Source of the DNA: Tethya wilhelma
Lineage: Eukaryota; Porifera; Demospongiae; Tethyida; Tethyidae
Assembly: GCA_964030475.1 (NCBI GenBank)
Contig: CAXIPT010000003.1
Location: 2,093,058-2,157,057, forward strand
Reading direction: 5' to 3'
Length of the DNA: 64,000 nucleotides
Positions 22,600 to 34,089 of this stretch are shown piece by piece (position 1 is the stretch's first letter; the number at the start of each line of letters is the position of its first letter). Made by a program: the position numbers and the translations under genes. A model generated the notes under the pieces. That model searched no databases and was not told the origin of the DNA. It worked only from the letters and a program-made list of their open reading frames with translations.

Positions 22600-24780
22600 G
22601 GACACACATACACACACATACACACACATGCATACACATAATACGCATGACAGATCACATCAAATCCATGCCAGTAAGAGCTACATACTACACAACTATG
22701 TCCTTTAGCATGATTCATTCCAATGAGTGGAACAGGAAAGGCAAAAAGATATGATGAGCAATTTCTCTTGTTATCCAAAGAAAAGTACCAGGACTGTCGA
22801 TGAAACATTATCAGGTCATAATAGGAGCATTATATTACAACCATACATAGCCTGGTAGTTAACATAGAATATGTGATTTTTCAAAATGATAGTCCAGCAC
22901 AATCAAAAACTACATACTTCAAAGGAGCTTCCATAATCTGTGTTTATGGAAATTAGCAAAAGTAATGCTTCAAATTTATGTAGTGTAGGCAAGTAAAGAG
23001 TGCTGTTGCAAAGACTGAGTCACATATAAACCTGTCGGTCACAATAACCAGTACAATTTGTCAAGTTTTTCGCTACTTTGTGGACTATAGCCGTCCATGT
23101 AGTGAGATTGAGAGAAATGAGATCTTCACAATAGATTTGAATGCAAAAGGACCTGTAGAGTTGCTGACAATAGTGAAACACAATGTTGTTTACCAACAGG
23201 AAACACAATACATGAAAACTACACCACATCACACACTTCACCTGATGCAATGTGTAGCAATGGATGAACATGAACCAGAAGGTGAAACAGTAAGACATGA
23301 TATGCACCAGAAGCACAAAATTGTACTGATACAGTTCATGCATCTGTACACAGATACCATAAAGATTACATAACGAGCACAATACAACTTGGCATTCTAT
23401 AATGTAGGCACAAACTTATATGCACAATTTTAAAACTATTCTGGCAGTGACAACAACATGCAACCCTAGCACTAGCTTAGGTGGCTGTCTTTTTTTTTTT
23501 TGGAAGTTTATCATACCACAAGTAAGGTGTGTCTTAACAGATAGCTACAGGTTTCTAGGCTTAAAGTGTAGTTTAGGCTTAGTGGTTTCAAGGCACAAGG
23601 GTTCTTAAATCTTCAAGAGCAAGCCTAGCCTTGGTTTCTTGGTTTTACTAACCCATACTACACCCTCTTATAATAACAGAGGTCCTACGTGAAGGAGCCT
23701 ACGTGATCTTTAAGTAAAGCAACCCCAAAACTTGTNGTTGGTACTAGGAAATTGAATGGACCAACAGTACACATACCTTCAAGCCTGCTGTTGTAACATG
23801 ATAGGCAGAGCCTCAGCATTGGAAAATAGGAGCCAGGAATGTTGACATAAAAGGTAGGTAAACAAACATAATGGTTGTTGCACNTTTCTTGGTTTTACTA
23901 ACCCATACTACACCCTCTTATAATAACAGAGGTCCTACGTGAAGGAGCCTACGTGATCTTTAAGTAAAGCAACCCCAAAACTTGTGTGTTTATAGGCAAA
24001 AAAGCTACATGCTCAGAATCAACACACCACTGTTGTTAGCCTTCCAGCACTTATTATCACAATTAACTTAAACCTTTTTAGAGTGTTTATCAAATTTACA
24101 CATTTGATTTATAAATTGTGCTTGATCTGATTAACACAAATTAGTGAGCATACCTACAAAATATCCACACCATAATTCTGACAGTACATACAGCTTCATG
24201 GGCATACAATGTAGAACTGAGTGGTTTTTTATTGTTCTAGAAATAAGTACTGTTCTACCAGAAATTTTACAGGCAAATGTAAGTAAACAAAACTGTTTAT
24301 ATGTACAAAATAACACAAAAACTGCCATAACTAAATAACAAAACATCAGACTGCCGACTGTATGAGCTGAATCTATATACATCGCAGCCAACACACAAAA
24401 TTTAATGGAACTGTAAAAAGGTCTTATTGTTCACACACAAATGAAGAGACAGATACAGCTGTGACGTGAACTTCAATGACCACTTGAAAAACATAATACC
24501 CACAGTGATCAGATAAAGTGGAAAACACACCAGACTGAGTACATGGGGTTGTTATGTTAGCTACAAATTCAGATTTGATATGAGAAAGGAGAGCTAAGGG
24601 ATTTGTAATTTATTTGGTAGCTTAACAGCGGTTTCAATCAACAGAATCCACACACAGACAAACACAAATACACACACTCATACACTTCACAGTGTAGATA
24701 CTAAAGATTTTTTAAATAGTGTATAAAAGTAGAAGAGCTATGATCGTAGTATTCTTACTATCATCACTAACTCACCTCGG
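22600..24780. other. Repeat-rich non-coding region with two contig joins
   Basis: No reliable gene. Contains the 101-bp duplication around Ns at 23736 and 23884, and a dispersed repeat (about 23927-24105) that recurs at 55316-55500. A minus-strand donor-like GACCGAG|GTGAGT near 24780 could end a 5' UTR exon of the Ras-like gene. Confidence 0.4.
23635..23985. repeat. 101-bp direct duplication bracketing a 147-bp segment with Ns at both ends
   Basis: 23635-23735 and 23885-23985 are identical (offset 250). The first copy is followed by N at 23736 and the second is preceded by N at 23884. The intervening block looks like a small contig inserted between overlapping ends. Confidence 0.9.
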
Positions 24781-25637
24781 TCCTCTGTCGGGCACCAGAA
24801 CTAGCCTTGAATTGATCACAGAGCTGTGTACTTTTTGTCTAGGGTTCGTTTCACAAACTAATTAGGTCAGTTTGGACACACCCTCTAGCCTCTAATATTT
24901 CTTTCATTTCCGTTCTTTAGAAAGACGAAATTACGTCATCATTACACGTAAAATACGCATGCGCACTATGGCTATAGGTATGCTTCCTAAAAAATTAATT
25001 ACAACATAGCAGCTTGTAATGCTGCAATTACTCTGTAAAAGCATTCCACTACTTTTATGACCTCAAAGAAGTGAACAGTAAAATAAGTCTCTTAGTGCTG
25101 CTGAAGTGCATATAAACTTAGTTCATGCAGAGGACAGTGTCAGACTCAGTCCGATTTCATGCACGTCTCAGTGGCATTGTTGCCTCGTGAGCTCAGATCC
25201 CGCCAAAAGAAGACGTGCACGTGAGAGAATATCATGATTAGAAACCCGCCAAACAGGTCAAAACAAAACTCAAGAACTCAGCTGTCAGTTCTTCCCAAAG
25301 ATGCCTGTCAGTATCACTGTATGACTAATGTCAATGTAGCTAACTCATCACTGACTACAGACCGCTAGAGCACCGAAGACTCTTCACTTGAAGCATGGAG
25401 TATTCATGCATGAAGACTTGAATTTCAAAAAAACATGAAGGAACATTGAGTGAAGGACAACTTCAGAACCACTGAGAACTGTCAGCCACACTGAATCATG
25501 GATTAAGTGAGTTAACACACTTTACTGAGTGTCTGAATGTGTGATATTACTAACCTCTGAACAAAACACACTTTGGTGACATTTCAGCCTGTTTGTCCTT
25601 CCTAGAGAGGATTCTGTTTGTATTGCAACATCTATCG

Positions 25638-25882
25638 TATAGCCAGAAATTTGGCAAGATTAAAATTTGGCGAATTTTGTACAAAGTTCATTTTTGGAGG
25701 TGAAAAGCATGCTCTAGTTACAAACAACGAACCTTGTGAGCTTTCAGACAGCAATAGTAGGACAGTAGAGAAACTGCTAAAGCCAGCTTGACCTGCACGT
25801 GGTTTCTGCTCGTTAATTGATAAAGATCGTCACGATTCACCAATTCATCAAATTAAATTCCTTGCCAAATTTTCCAGCTATA
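25638..25882. mobile_element. MITE with TATAGCCAGAAATTTGGCAAG termini
   Basis: Left end TATAGCCAGAAATTTGGCAA and right end TTGCCAAATTTTCCAGCTATA form inverted repeats around a 245-bp segment without coding capacity. Confidence 0.75.
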
Positions 25883-26464
25883 CGCCTATATTGTATTTAG
25901 TAATTATTTAGTAATATTGCCGAACAATTTTCTAAACTATTCATCTTGGTGGTGTGTTAGCTAACTATTATTGCAATTGCATGCGTAGTTTCTGTTTATA
26001 AAGTAACCATTAAGTGTGGGATTCAGAGTCTAAAACCAGATCTAGACCATATTTGCTTTGTTTAATGCGAAATGGCCAGTTAAGTGTATATTCCTTTTAG
26101 TAATTAGCCCTTCATGGCCAGAAACTTTAATCTGTAGCTGTAAGTGTCATGGAGCTATAGGTGATATGTAAAATGTACCAGTCTATAATGGTTGGCATAC
26201 AATACTAAAACAGCAATATGTATATATTTGCTATTGGTCCCTCTGAAGCTGCATGCAACTATATAGTCACCATGTATGGTTTATTTTTGAAAAGTAGTCT
26301 TTTTCATCAGAAAATTTGAACTAGACGAAAGGCATGACATCCATTCATTGTTTTAATTATTTGGACTAAATTTTATTGTCATAGTAAAATACCAGCTCAA
26401 TAATTATGATCTTGAGTTCAGATCTTCTTCAGGCTGCATGAGTAGACTTATATATACAAGTAAC

Positions 26465-26580
26465 AAAAATGTCAAAAAGTAAGCAGTGTAGGAATGGGCA
26501 GTGCTGTAAAAAGTATTGGAACAAGGCATGTCTCAATTTCGGGCACATGACTACTTCATTTTCATTTTTGATCCCTCAAT
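26465..26580 (-). repeat. Dispersed repeat R1, head fragment (reverse)
   Basis: Carries the head of the R1 family in reverse (GTAGGAATGGGCAGTGCTGT through GACTACTTCATTTT). It faces the forward copy starting at 26755, forming an inverted pair. Confidence 0.75.
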
Positions 26581-26754
26581 TATTGTCGTAAATGGATCCA
26601 TGCAGAATTATCTGTAGATGAAGTTTATCAGCTAAGCAACAGTATCACATACTAATGGTTCAAATTCCTGCAAATCTTATCACTTGGCTATATAGTGGAA
26701 TGAAGTGTAGCAGGCATGATTAGATTATATTGGCCAAGACTTGAACACAAAAAA

Positions 26755-27470
26755 ATGAAGTAGTCGTGTGCCCGAAATTGAGACATGCCTTGTTCCAATA
26801 CTTTTTACAGCACTGCCCATTCCTACACTGCTTATTCTTTGAAATTTTTGCTATTGTTCATTCACTTATTTCAACACTACAGTGTGAAGACTGTTAGAGA
26901 CTGGTTAGTCCCTACAAAAAGCTTGAGTAGCAGCTACATGCATTGTAATGCTAGAGTAACTAATGCGCATGCGCGTTCAATGCCACGTGGATAGATAATG
27001 AATGATCTTTGAACTCTACCTACAGGAAGATTGCTACATTGAAGTACATGAATTTATATGCCAAGTTTCAAAGCTTTCTAGTTTTTGTTTAGTCTCATTT
27101 GTGATGAAAATGAGTATCAAGGAATGCAGTTCCCTTGAAAAAGACTTACCTAGTGCTGTCAAAGTTGGCTCAACACATTCTGGTTCTCTGGAAACCGTGT
27201 TCAAGTAAGTCAGTTAGTATGTAAGTAAGTACGTTAGGAGAACAAAAATGGCACTGTTGTGGCTTCCCACTAGCGCTCTCTACGAGTTCCCAGGGAAGTT
27301 TCTGTGAGTTTCAGGCCTTGCATGCAGTTGGTAATCTGTTGGGGAGAGCCTTTGAGCAAGCTTGAGGGTTTAACTTTGTTTTGTTAGATTTTTATGGTGA
27401 TAAACATTTTGTATTGGGTCTATGAGACATGTGGCCCATTCCTACTATACGTACTACCGTACGTATGATA
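26755..27470 (+). repeat. Dispersed repeat R1, long copy
   Basis: About 716 bp from AATGAAGTAGTCGTGTGCCC to CTACCGTACGTATGATA. Landmarks shared with other copies are CACTGCCCATTCCTACAC, AATGCGCATGCGC, TGCCACGTGGAT, the GTAAGTAAGT tract, GTGGCTTCCCACTAGCGCTC and CATTTTGTATTGTGTC-like sequence. No open frame is conserved, so it is probably non-autonomous. Confidence 0.8.
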
Positions 27471-27474
27471 TCTA

Positions 27475-28383
27475 TAGCTGATTATGAATCTTCTATTGAT
27501 TTGTGGGCATCAAATTGACTGATATATTATCATTGCCCCTACGATCCTCAAACCATGCTGTAACCATATACCATTTCAGCTCTATAGATATTGAGGTTGT
27601 CGTTACAATATTATGAAAAGAATATAATATATAATTCAATGTTTTAGCAGCAAAGTACGAATTGCAATTGTAGATCTATAATTATTCTAGTGTTTTATTA
27701 TCCATGATTAATGTACACAACTATAAGTATGCATGAGATTTGTATAAGTGTTCAATAGCTATAGAGAGTTTATAAGTAGTACTATTATAACACTAAGAAT
27801 TAAGCTGCTAGCTTGTAACATATAACACGAGTTATAAGTAACTGAAAGCAACAACAGTATCTGAGCATTTATTACAAAGTTAAATGAACAAGCCTATGGT
27901 CTCTCAAAAACTTGATAAGATATGATGTTCTTTTCTTCTTCGTATCATTGTTTGTAAAGTCAGATGTTTAACTCTTTGACTAAATTACTCTCAGTTTATT
28001 GTCACTATCAACAGTTACTGTAGGGATACAAAAATTAACTAACATTGTAAAGCCAAAATGAAAAAGATCAAACTGAAGCTGTATAATGTTCAATTACAAT
28101 TACAATTACAAATAATATGCAACATAATAATGAAAATGTGAGTGTGTGTTTGCATCAATTAGCCAGAAATGATAAATAAGAATTTAGTAGAAAAATGACA
28201 CTAAAATTAAGCACCAGAATGATGTACAGTATACAAGTTTTAAATGTATAATGTTGGACAATTACAAAATTTTGACAGAAAGCAAGTTGATTATTTATGC
28301 ATTACTTGTTTTGACAACATACAATTAATACAGTACAACAGAGCTTGTGTGTGTGCATGTGTGTGTGCATTAGAAAGTAGAGT
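27475..28383. other. 3' flank of the beta-helix gene
   Basis: AT-rich non-coding sequence. About 28048-28200 is similar to 36304-36420, the 3' flank of the second beta-helix copy (shared GTGTGTTTGCATCAATT and AAAATG(A/G)AAAAG(G)ATCA). The gene duplication therefore included downstream sequence. Confidence 0.6.
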
Positions 28384-31300
28384 CTAGTCAGTTATTTCAA
28401 TGAAGTCATTGATTTCAGTTTCCCTCTCTAGTGCCAACTCATCACTGTCTCTGATGTAAGGGATATCAGAGAATGCTGAGGCGCGTGGCTCCAGTTCAAT
28501 GTAAATGTTTTCTTTTTGTTGTTTGTCCTTGTCCATTCTAGTTTCATCAACTAACCCCTTCTGAGTCGGAGATTTACTCATTTGTTTTCTTGAGGAATTA
28601 TTACTGTCATTTGAGGTTTGTTTGGGTAGCACTGAAGCTAAAGATAGTTCTGTGTTAGTAGCTGACTCATTCTCTAGTATTGTGGTTACTTCCCCCTTTT
28701 GTTTAGCATTTGCTTTCTTCTTTATGTTTTCTAGTAGCTGCTGTGAGGTTGGCACAGGGTCCACAACACTGTATGTGACTATAGGTCGAGGTACTAGGAT
28801 GATTTCGTGATTGGTGCTTTCTTGTTTGGTGAGTCGGAACTTCATTTTGAGGATGAAGGAATCGAGTTTAATCCGTTTTTTCCTTGGTAATACAAAGGCG
28901 TATGTGTGATAGGTCAAGATGGCTAGGAAAGTGATGAAAGCAATGCTGGTTGAAGTGTAGGCAAGAGACTTTTGATTTCCCTCACCAGATTTTCGAATGT
29001 AAAGAGAACCAAAAGAGAAAAAAATGAGGTTAATTATAAAACTAAAGTTCATAGCATCCAATAGCCAGGATTTGTAGACTCTACCTGGCAAGAATGTCTT
29101 CACGATTTGTAGACTTATCAATGTACAGTAGATAGCCATGATGTTGTTTCCAGGATCTCCATTAATGTTAATCGCAGCCACAATATACAAAAAAGCACGA
29201 ATCAAAAGCAGTAGTCCAGTCCAGTAGCGATGATTGATATTGTAAGGAGCAAGATAAGCATCCATGAAGGGGTAAAGCCTGGCATTCTTGATTAGTTTTA
29301 CCATTCTATTTGGACAACGCAGAAGCCACTGATAAGAGAAAAGGAAAGATGTGAATACAGTGCCCATCAGGAGAATAAGAAGAGCTACTAGAAACAGAGG
29401 AATATGTTTTCCTTCCAAGTAACGGATGTTGCCATCAATCAGCCACAATATCTCTTTTGAACCATCAGGATTCTCCAGTTTTGCAGGAGAGAATGCAGCT
29501 ATGATGACACGAAGGCTTTTGGCATAAGAAAGTAGAATAAGAGTAGCTAGTGTTGCTACTGGATTTGTTTTAGTAAAGAGTCTAGCTATTCTTGTAGAAT
29601 ACTCACAGCCAATGATCACCATGGAAACCAAAAAAATGATGTAAATTGGAAAAGCAAGCTGCAGCCATTCTTTGACATAGCCATTCATTCCATCAAAGAA
29701 GCAGTTCTCAAAACCAAAGTCTAAATTGAGCCATGCAATTAAGACAGTGAAGAAATTAGGTGATTGAAATGGAAAGAAAATGGCACGATTTGTTGTGAGG
29801 ATGTTGGCATAGAATATGAGTCCATTGATTGTTCCAACAGCTACTGTCAAATTGAAAACCAAGAGAAAAGCAACTAGTGCGACACCAGCTAAAGCAAAGA
29901 CAATGAGTAGAGCTAGCCAGTTGTTTGAGCAATGCAAGCAACGTGAACTACCAAGAGAGAGACTGAGACCATCCTTACAAGACCCACAAAGCTTGCCACT
30001 ACGATTGAAGGCACACTGTGAGTCAGAACCATTAGGCAAGTTTAGATCAATCCAGACTGGGGACCTAGATGAATTGCAATAGTCAAATGGACAATGAGGA
30101 TAAGTTAGATAAAGACACTCATTATGAGATATGTTTCTATAGCTAACAGAACTTATCCAGATATTGTCTTTTCTCAGGACGGATGAGTTACTTGAAGAAC
30201 AGCCATCAATATAGTGAGGATATAAGCATGGATCACATTTACAACTGCAATTAGAGTCATCATCTGTCCTAACAAAACCAATTGGGCAATTGCATGGAGC
30301 AAATGTCACATTAACCACTTTATGATAGCTACATGGACCCCCAGCATCCAACACTAGCTCAACCTCATCACTTTTGGAAGTTATTGTGAAGTTCAACTGT
30401 GTGCAGTTTGAAGTAGTGTGCTGAATGTCCTGTCCTTTGACTAGGTCACCTTGTGGAGAAAGAGATACTCTCACAGATGCTTCCACTGGTTTATTAACAT
30501 GGTTTACAGCAACAAAAAAAATACTAAATGTCTCTCCCTTCTTTGGCCAGACTTTGTTTGCAGGTGTGTATTTGCCACAATCTGGTTCATTATTTTCACC
30601 ACAGAAGCATAAACCTACAGTTTCAGATGATATTTCTGACAAAACGTCACTTTCTTCTAGGTTTGTAATGTTGGTTAGGAAAGATATTGCATCTAATTGA
30701 GGTCCATTTTGATACTTTGCTTGAGCCTCAGGACTGATTATACATCTGTCTAAGAGCCCTCCATATATTGCCCCACCTGACATGTTTGCTGAGTTACCTT
30801 CAAAGTAAATATTTTGGACAATTAACAATTTACTATCTTGAATATGTGAGACAATTTCTTGCAGGAAACATTCTCTAGAAAAGGGTTGATTGTCACAAGT
30901 GCTTGTTTCATCTGAGATGAACAGTGCTCCACCATAGGCAGCCGAGTTGTTTGTAAAGTAAACTCCAAGATTAGGTAGGGATTGATTCATGCAGTCATTG
31001 CCTGACTCATTGGTGAAGCATTCCGAGATACCTTTTTTCAAGTGAAGCCTAGAATGCGTTTCCAAACAAATTCCACCTCCTTCCTCAGCTCTATTTTTTA
31101 TAAACTCGAGCTGGCCTCCTGCTATTATTACTTCTGAACTACTTGCATAGATTCCTCCTCCCTTTGTTATAGCAATGTTCTCTGATATGGTTGTGGTGCC
31201 AGTAAAGTTCAAGGTACTCTGATAGGCATATATCGCTCCACCTGACAGTGCTGTGTTGTGGGCAATAGTTGTATTCTTGTGAGTATGGATGGTGCTTCCA

Positions 31301-34089
31301 CGCAATAGAATAGCTCCACCATGTCCATTGATAACAGCATTATTCAAGATGTAAACTACTCCATTAAATGATATATCACTCTGCTGGGAAGCAGTTATTG
31401 CTCCTCCCTCTATTAAGGCAGTATCATTTGAGTGAGAGTTATTCACGATGTTTGTGTGTCCATAGAATCTTACTATGCTCTGAATAGTATAAATTGATGC
31501 TCTGTTGTCTGAAATGGTTGTATTGCCAAACAATTCCAATGTGCTTTTTAGTGCGGCATAGACTACACCAGTCATTGCGGAGTTGTTTTTAATTTGAAGG
31601 AGTCCGGTCAAACTAATTGTTCTGGACCGGACATAAATTACACCACCTTGGTCTGCAGCATGGTTGTGGTTGAACTTGCTGTTGTTGATTTCATTAACAC
31701 TATCAGGAGCACTACCAAGGAACAGTACACCACCATCATTGAGGGCTATGTTTCTGATGAAGACACCATAATGTATGCTAATATTGCCACTGTCTGTCCT
31801 TATGACACCACCTGAATTAGCTATGTTGTTACTGAAATTACTACTATGTATGCTAATACTACCTCTGGCAGTCCATATTGCACCTCCATCAGTAGCTGCT
31901 CTATTGTTACTAAATTCACACTGACTGTCTATACTTATACTGCCACTGTCTGTCCATATTGCCCCGCCATCAGTACCTGCTGTGTTACTATTTAAGTTAC
32001 AGCCATGTATTGTGATACTACCCCTGTCTGTACCTATTGCCCCACCATCAGTGCCTACACTGTTGCTGCTAAATTCACTATCATGTACATCTAGGTTCCC
32101 ACTATTTGTCCATATTGCACCACCATCTCTATCTGCTATGTTGTTTTGTAAGTTACTATCTTGGATGCTAATGTTACCATTCTTTGTCCATATTGCACCA
32201 CCATCAGTAGCTACACTATTATCAAAGAAACTACTGCCATTTATTGTAATACTACCACTGTCTGACAATATTGCACCACCATCTCTATCTGCCCTGTTGT
32301 TAGTGAAATCACATGCACTATGTATATCAATGTTACCACTGCGTATCCTTATAGCACCACCAAGAGAGTCTGCTGTGTTTCTAATGAAGACACTATCACG
32401 TATGCTAATACTACTATTGTATGTCTCTATAGCGCCACCATCGTTAGTTGCACTATTGTTACTAAAATTGCTGCTGTTGATCAAAATACTACCTCTTTCT
32501 GCAATTATTGCACCACCATCATCACCTGCTGTGTTGCTACTGAAATAACTGTCGTGTATACTAATCATACTATCACTTAATGTCCTTATTGCACCACCCC
32601 ACATAGCTCTATTGTTGCAGCAATCACTACCATATATGCTAATATTACCACTGTGTGTCGCCATTGCACCACCACTATTACCTGCTGTGTTGTTACTGAA
32701 ATCACTATCATATATGCTAACACTACCATTGTCTGTCTGTATCGCACCACCCCACATAGCTGTGTTGCTACTAAAATCACTACCATGTATGGTAATGTTA
32801 CCATTGAATGTCAATGCTGCACCACCACTATTACCTGCTGTGTTGCTACTGAACTCACTACCATATATGCTAATACTACCACTGGCTGTCCATATTGCAC
32901 CACCACTATCCCCTGCTCTGTTGTTACTAAAATCACTACCATATATGCTAATACTACCACTGTCTATCCATATTGCACCACCACTAATATCCCCTGCTCT
33001 GTTGTTACTGAAATCACTACCATATATGCTAATATTACCACTGATGAATGTCAATATTGCACCACCTAACACATTTGCTATGTTGCTACTGAAATCACTT
33101 CCATGTATGATAATACTGCCATTGATTGTCCATACTGCACCACCAACAATAATTGCTGTGTTACTACTGAAATCACTACCACGTATGCTAATACTACCAC
33201 TGACTGTCCCTATTGCACCACCACCAATTGCTATGTTGCTACTGATTTCACTGCCATGTATGCTAATACTACCAGCGTCTGACCATATTGCACCACCATG
33301 ACCATAATGACCATATCCACAATAAGCACTATTTAACACAAAGAGACATTCAGTAACATTAATATCACTACTAAAGGCAGCAATGGCCCCTCCTGATGGT
33401 GCATATTGTTTCTGCCATGGATCCCAAGCCTCACTAAATGAAGTGAGCAAGATAAAAGAGCTTTTCTCAAACGTTGCACTGCTAACATTCCTCAATTCCA
33501 TTCCATGTCCACCTTGAAATCTACAGTCCTCCATATTTAGTTGATCTACTGATTTCACAGAGTTTTCCCGGCAGTCAATGAACTCTAGACCACTAACACT
33601 GACTTCAGATATGGTAGCTAAATCAAAGCCTGAAGAATTTGTACATGTAACTATAGCGACTGATCTAAGGGAGGAGTTTGCAACTTGTAAGACCAGATTG
33701 CCCACATTTTGTATATGAAGACGAGAATTAAGTGTGTGATTACCAGGCTCAAAGATCAGGATAACATTGGAGTAAATGGTAGTAGCTGGGAACTGGGCAT
33801 ATTGAGTTAGAGTGAAGCAAACCTTATCCAAGAGAGGGTCATGATTGTCTGTATTTTCATTCAAGTAGTGTGAAAATGATCCACTACCAGAGAGTGTGCT
33901 ATTATTATAATTCTCATTACTGATATTTAATGGCGTGTGGTCAGAGAATGTGACAGGAAGTGATCCACTATTAATGGGTGTGGTCTCAGTGGGGCAGTAG
34001 GTGTGATCTGGTACAATGTAATACGTTTGTGTTGACACTAATGAAACAACTAAAGTGGCTAGTAAAATGATTAACTGATGGGTTGCCAT
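28384..34089 (-). CDS. Beta-helix (Pmp-like repeat) multipass membrane protein
   Basis: Intronless 1901-aa reading frame from ATG at 34089. It begins with a signal peptide (MATHQLIILLATLVVSLVST). Residues about 230-960 are about 30 repeats of 22-26 aa with the pattern GSISI-x-GSxFSxNxA-x(2-3)-GGAIWT. This matches the GGAI/FxxN signature of chlamydial Pmp repeats and predicts a right-handed parallel beta-helix. A cysteine-rich membrane-proximal region (about 1240-1385) includes CxCxCDPC and GKLCGSCKDGLSLSLGSSRC. From about 1388 (NNWLALLIVFALAGVALVAF) to 1735 there are about eight hydrophobic segments. A 165-aa hydrophilic tail ends in FIEITD. The architecture suggests a cell-surface receptor or adhesion protein with a multipass membrane domain and a cytoplasmic tail; ligand and signalling are unknown. 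Only an animal-type nuclear context is seen, so the Pmp resemblance is structural and not proof of bacterial origin. The second copy lies directly upstream of this gene. Confidence 0.85.
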   Translation of the reverse strand: MATHQLIILLATLVVSLVSTQTYYIVPDHTYCPTETTPINSGSLPVTFSDHTPLNISNENYNNSTLSGSGSFSHYLNENTDNHDPLLDKVCFTLTQYAQFPATTIYSNVILIFEPGNHTLNSRLHIQNVGNLVLQVANSSLRSVAIVTCTNSSGFDLATISEVSVSGLEFIDCRENSVKSVDQLNMEDCRFQGGHGMELRNVSSATFEKSSFILLTSFSEAWDPWQKQYAPSGGAIAAFSSDINVTECLFVLNSAYCGYGHYGHGGAIWSDAGSISIHGSEISSNIAIGGGAIGTVSGSISIRGSDFSSNTAIIVGGAVWTINGSIIIHGSDFSSNIANVLGGAILTFISGNISIYGSDFSNNRAGDISGGAIWIDSGSISIYGSDFSNNRAGDSGGAIWTASGSISIYGSEFSSNTAGNSGGAALTFNGNITIHGSDFSSNTAMWGGAIQTDNGSVSIYDSDFSNNTAGNSGGAMATHSGNISIYGSDCCNNRAMWGGAIRTLSDSMISIHDSYFSSNTAGDDGGAIIAERGSILINSSNFSNNSATNDGGAIETYNSSISIRDSVFIRNTADSLGGAIRIRSGNIDIHSACDFTNNRADRDGGAILSDSGSITINGSSFFDNSVATDGGAIWTKNGNISIQDSNLQNNIADRDGGAIWTNSGNLDVHDSEFSSNSVGTDGGAIGTDRGSITIHGCNLNSNTAGTDGGAIWTDSGSISIDSQCEFSNNRAATDGGAIWTARGSISIHSSNFSNNIANSGGVIRTDSGNISIHYGVFIRNIALNDGGVLFLGSAPDSVNEINNSKFNHNHAADQGGVIYVRSRTISLTGLLQIKNNSAMTGVVYAALKSTLELFGNTTISDNRASIYTIQSIVRFYGHTNIVNNSHSNDTALIEGGAITASQQSDISFNGVVYILNNAVINGHGGAILLRGSTIHTHKNTTIAHNTALSGGAIYAYQSTLNFTGTTTISENIAITKGGGIYASSSEVIIAGGQLEFIKNRAEEGGGICLETHSRLHLKKGISECFTNESGNDCMNQSLPNLGVYFTNNSAAYGGALFISDETSTCDNQPFSRECFLQEIVSHIQDSKLLIVQNIYFEGNSANMSGGAIYGGLLDRCIISPEAQAKYQNGPQLDAISFLTNITNLEESDVLSEISSETVGLCFCGENNEPDCGKYTPANKVWPKKGETFSIFFVAVNHVNKPVEASVRVSLSPQGDLVKGQDIQHTTSNCTQLNFTITSKSDEVELVLDAGGPCSYHKVVNVTFAPCNCPIGFVRTDDDSNCSCKCDPCLYPHYIDGCSSSNSSVLRKDNIWISSVSYRNISHNECLYLTYPHCPFDYCNSSRSPVWIDLNLPNGSDSQCAFNRSGKLCGSCKDGLSLSLGSSRCLHCSNNWLALLIVFALAGVALVAFLLVFNLTVAVGTINGLIFYANILTTNRAIFFPFQSPNFFTVLIAWLNLDFGFENCFFDGMNGYVKEWLQLAFPIYIIFLVSMVIIGCEYSTRIARLFTKTNPVATLATLILLSYAKSLRVIIAAFSPAKLENPDGSKEILWLIDGNIRYLEGKHIPLFLVALLILLMGTVFTSFLFSYQWLLRCPNRMVKLIKNARLYPFMDAYLAPYNINHRYWTGLLLLIRAFLYIVAAININGDPGNNIMAIYCTLISLQIVKTFLPGRVYKSWLLDAMNFSFIINLIFFSFGSLYIRKSGEGNQKSLAYTSTSIAFITFLAILTYHTYAFVLPRKKRIKLDSFILKMKFRLTKQESTNHEIILVPRPIVTYSVVDPVPTSQQLLENIKKKANAKQKGEVTTILENESATNTELSLASVLPKQTSNDSNNSSRKQMSKSPTQKGLVDETRMDKDKQQKENIYIELEPRASAFSDIPYIRDSDELALERETEINDFIEITD

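Noticed and set aside
23080..23373. 97-codon plus-strand frame
   Set aside because: No recognisable domain, no splice partners and low-complexity surroundings; likely a chance frame.
31800..33300. Possible CRISPR-like array because of regular short repeats
   Set aside because: The repeats are in frame, diverged and code for beta-helix rungs within one open frame; no invariant repeat with unique spacers.
31594..33301. Long plus-strand frames opposite the beta-helix repeats (also 40310-41143)
   Set aside because: These are antisense shadows of the repetitive coding array; their Leu/Pro or Thr/Cys repeats simply mirror the coding repeats.
28384..34089. Bacterial (chlamydial) contamination or transfer, from the Pmp-like repeats
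   Set aside because: The protein has a multipass eukaryote-like membrane domain and tail, host-like AT-rich composition and a tandem paralogue in the same DNA; repeat similarity alone reflects the beta-helix fold.
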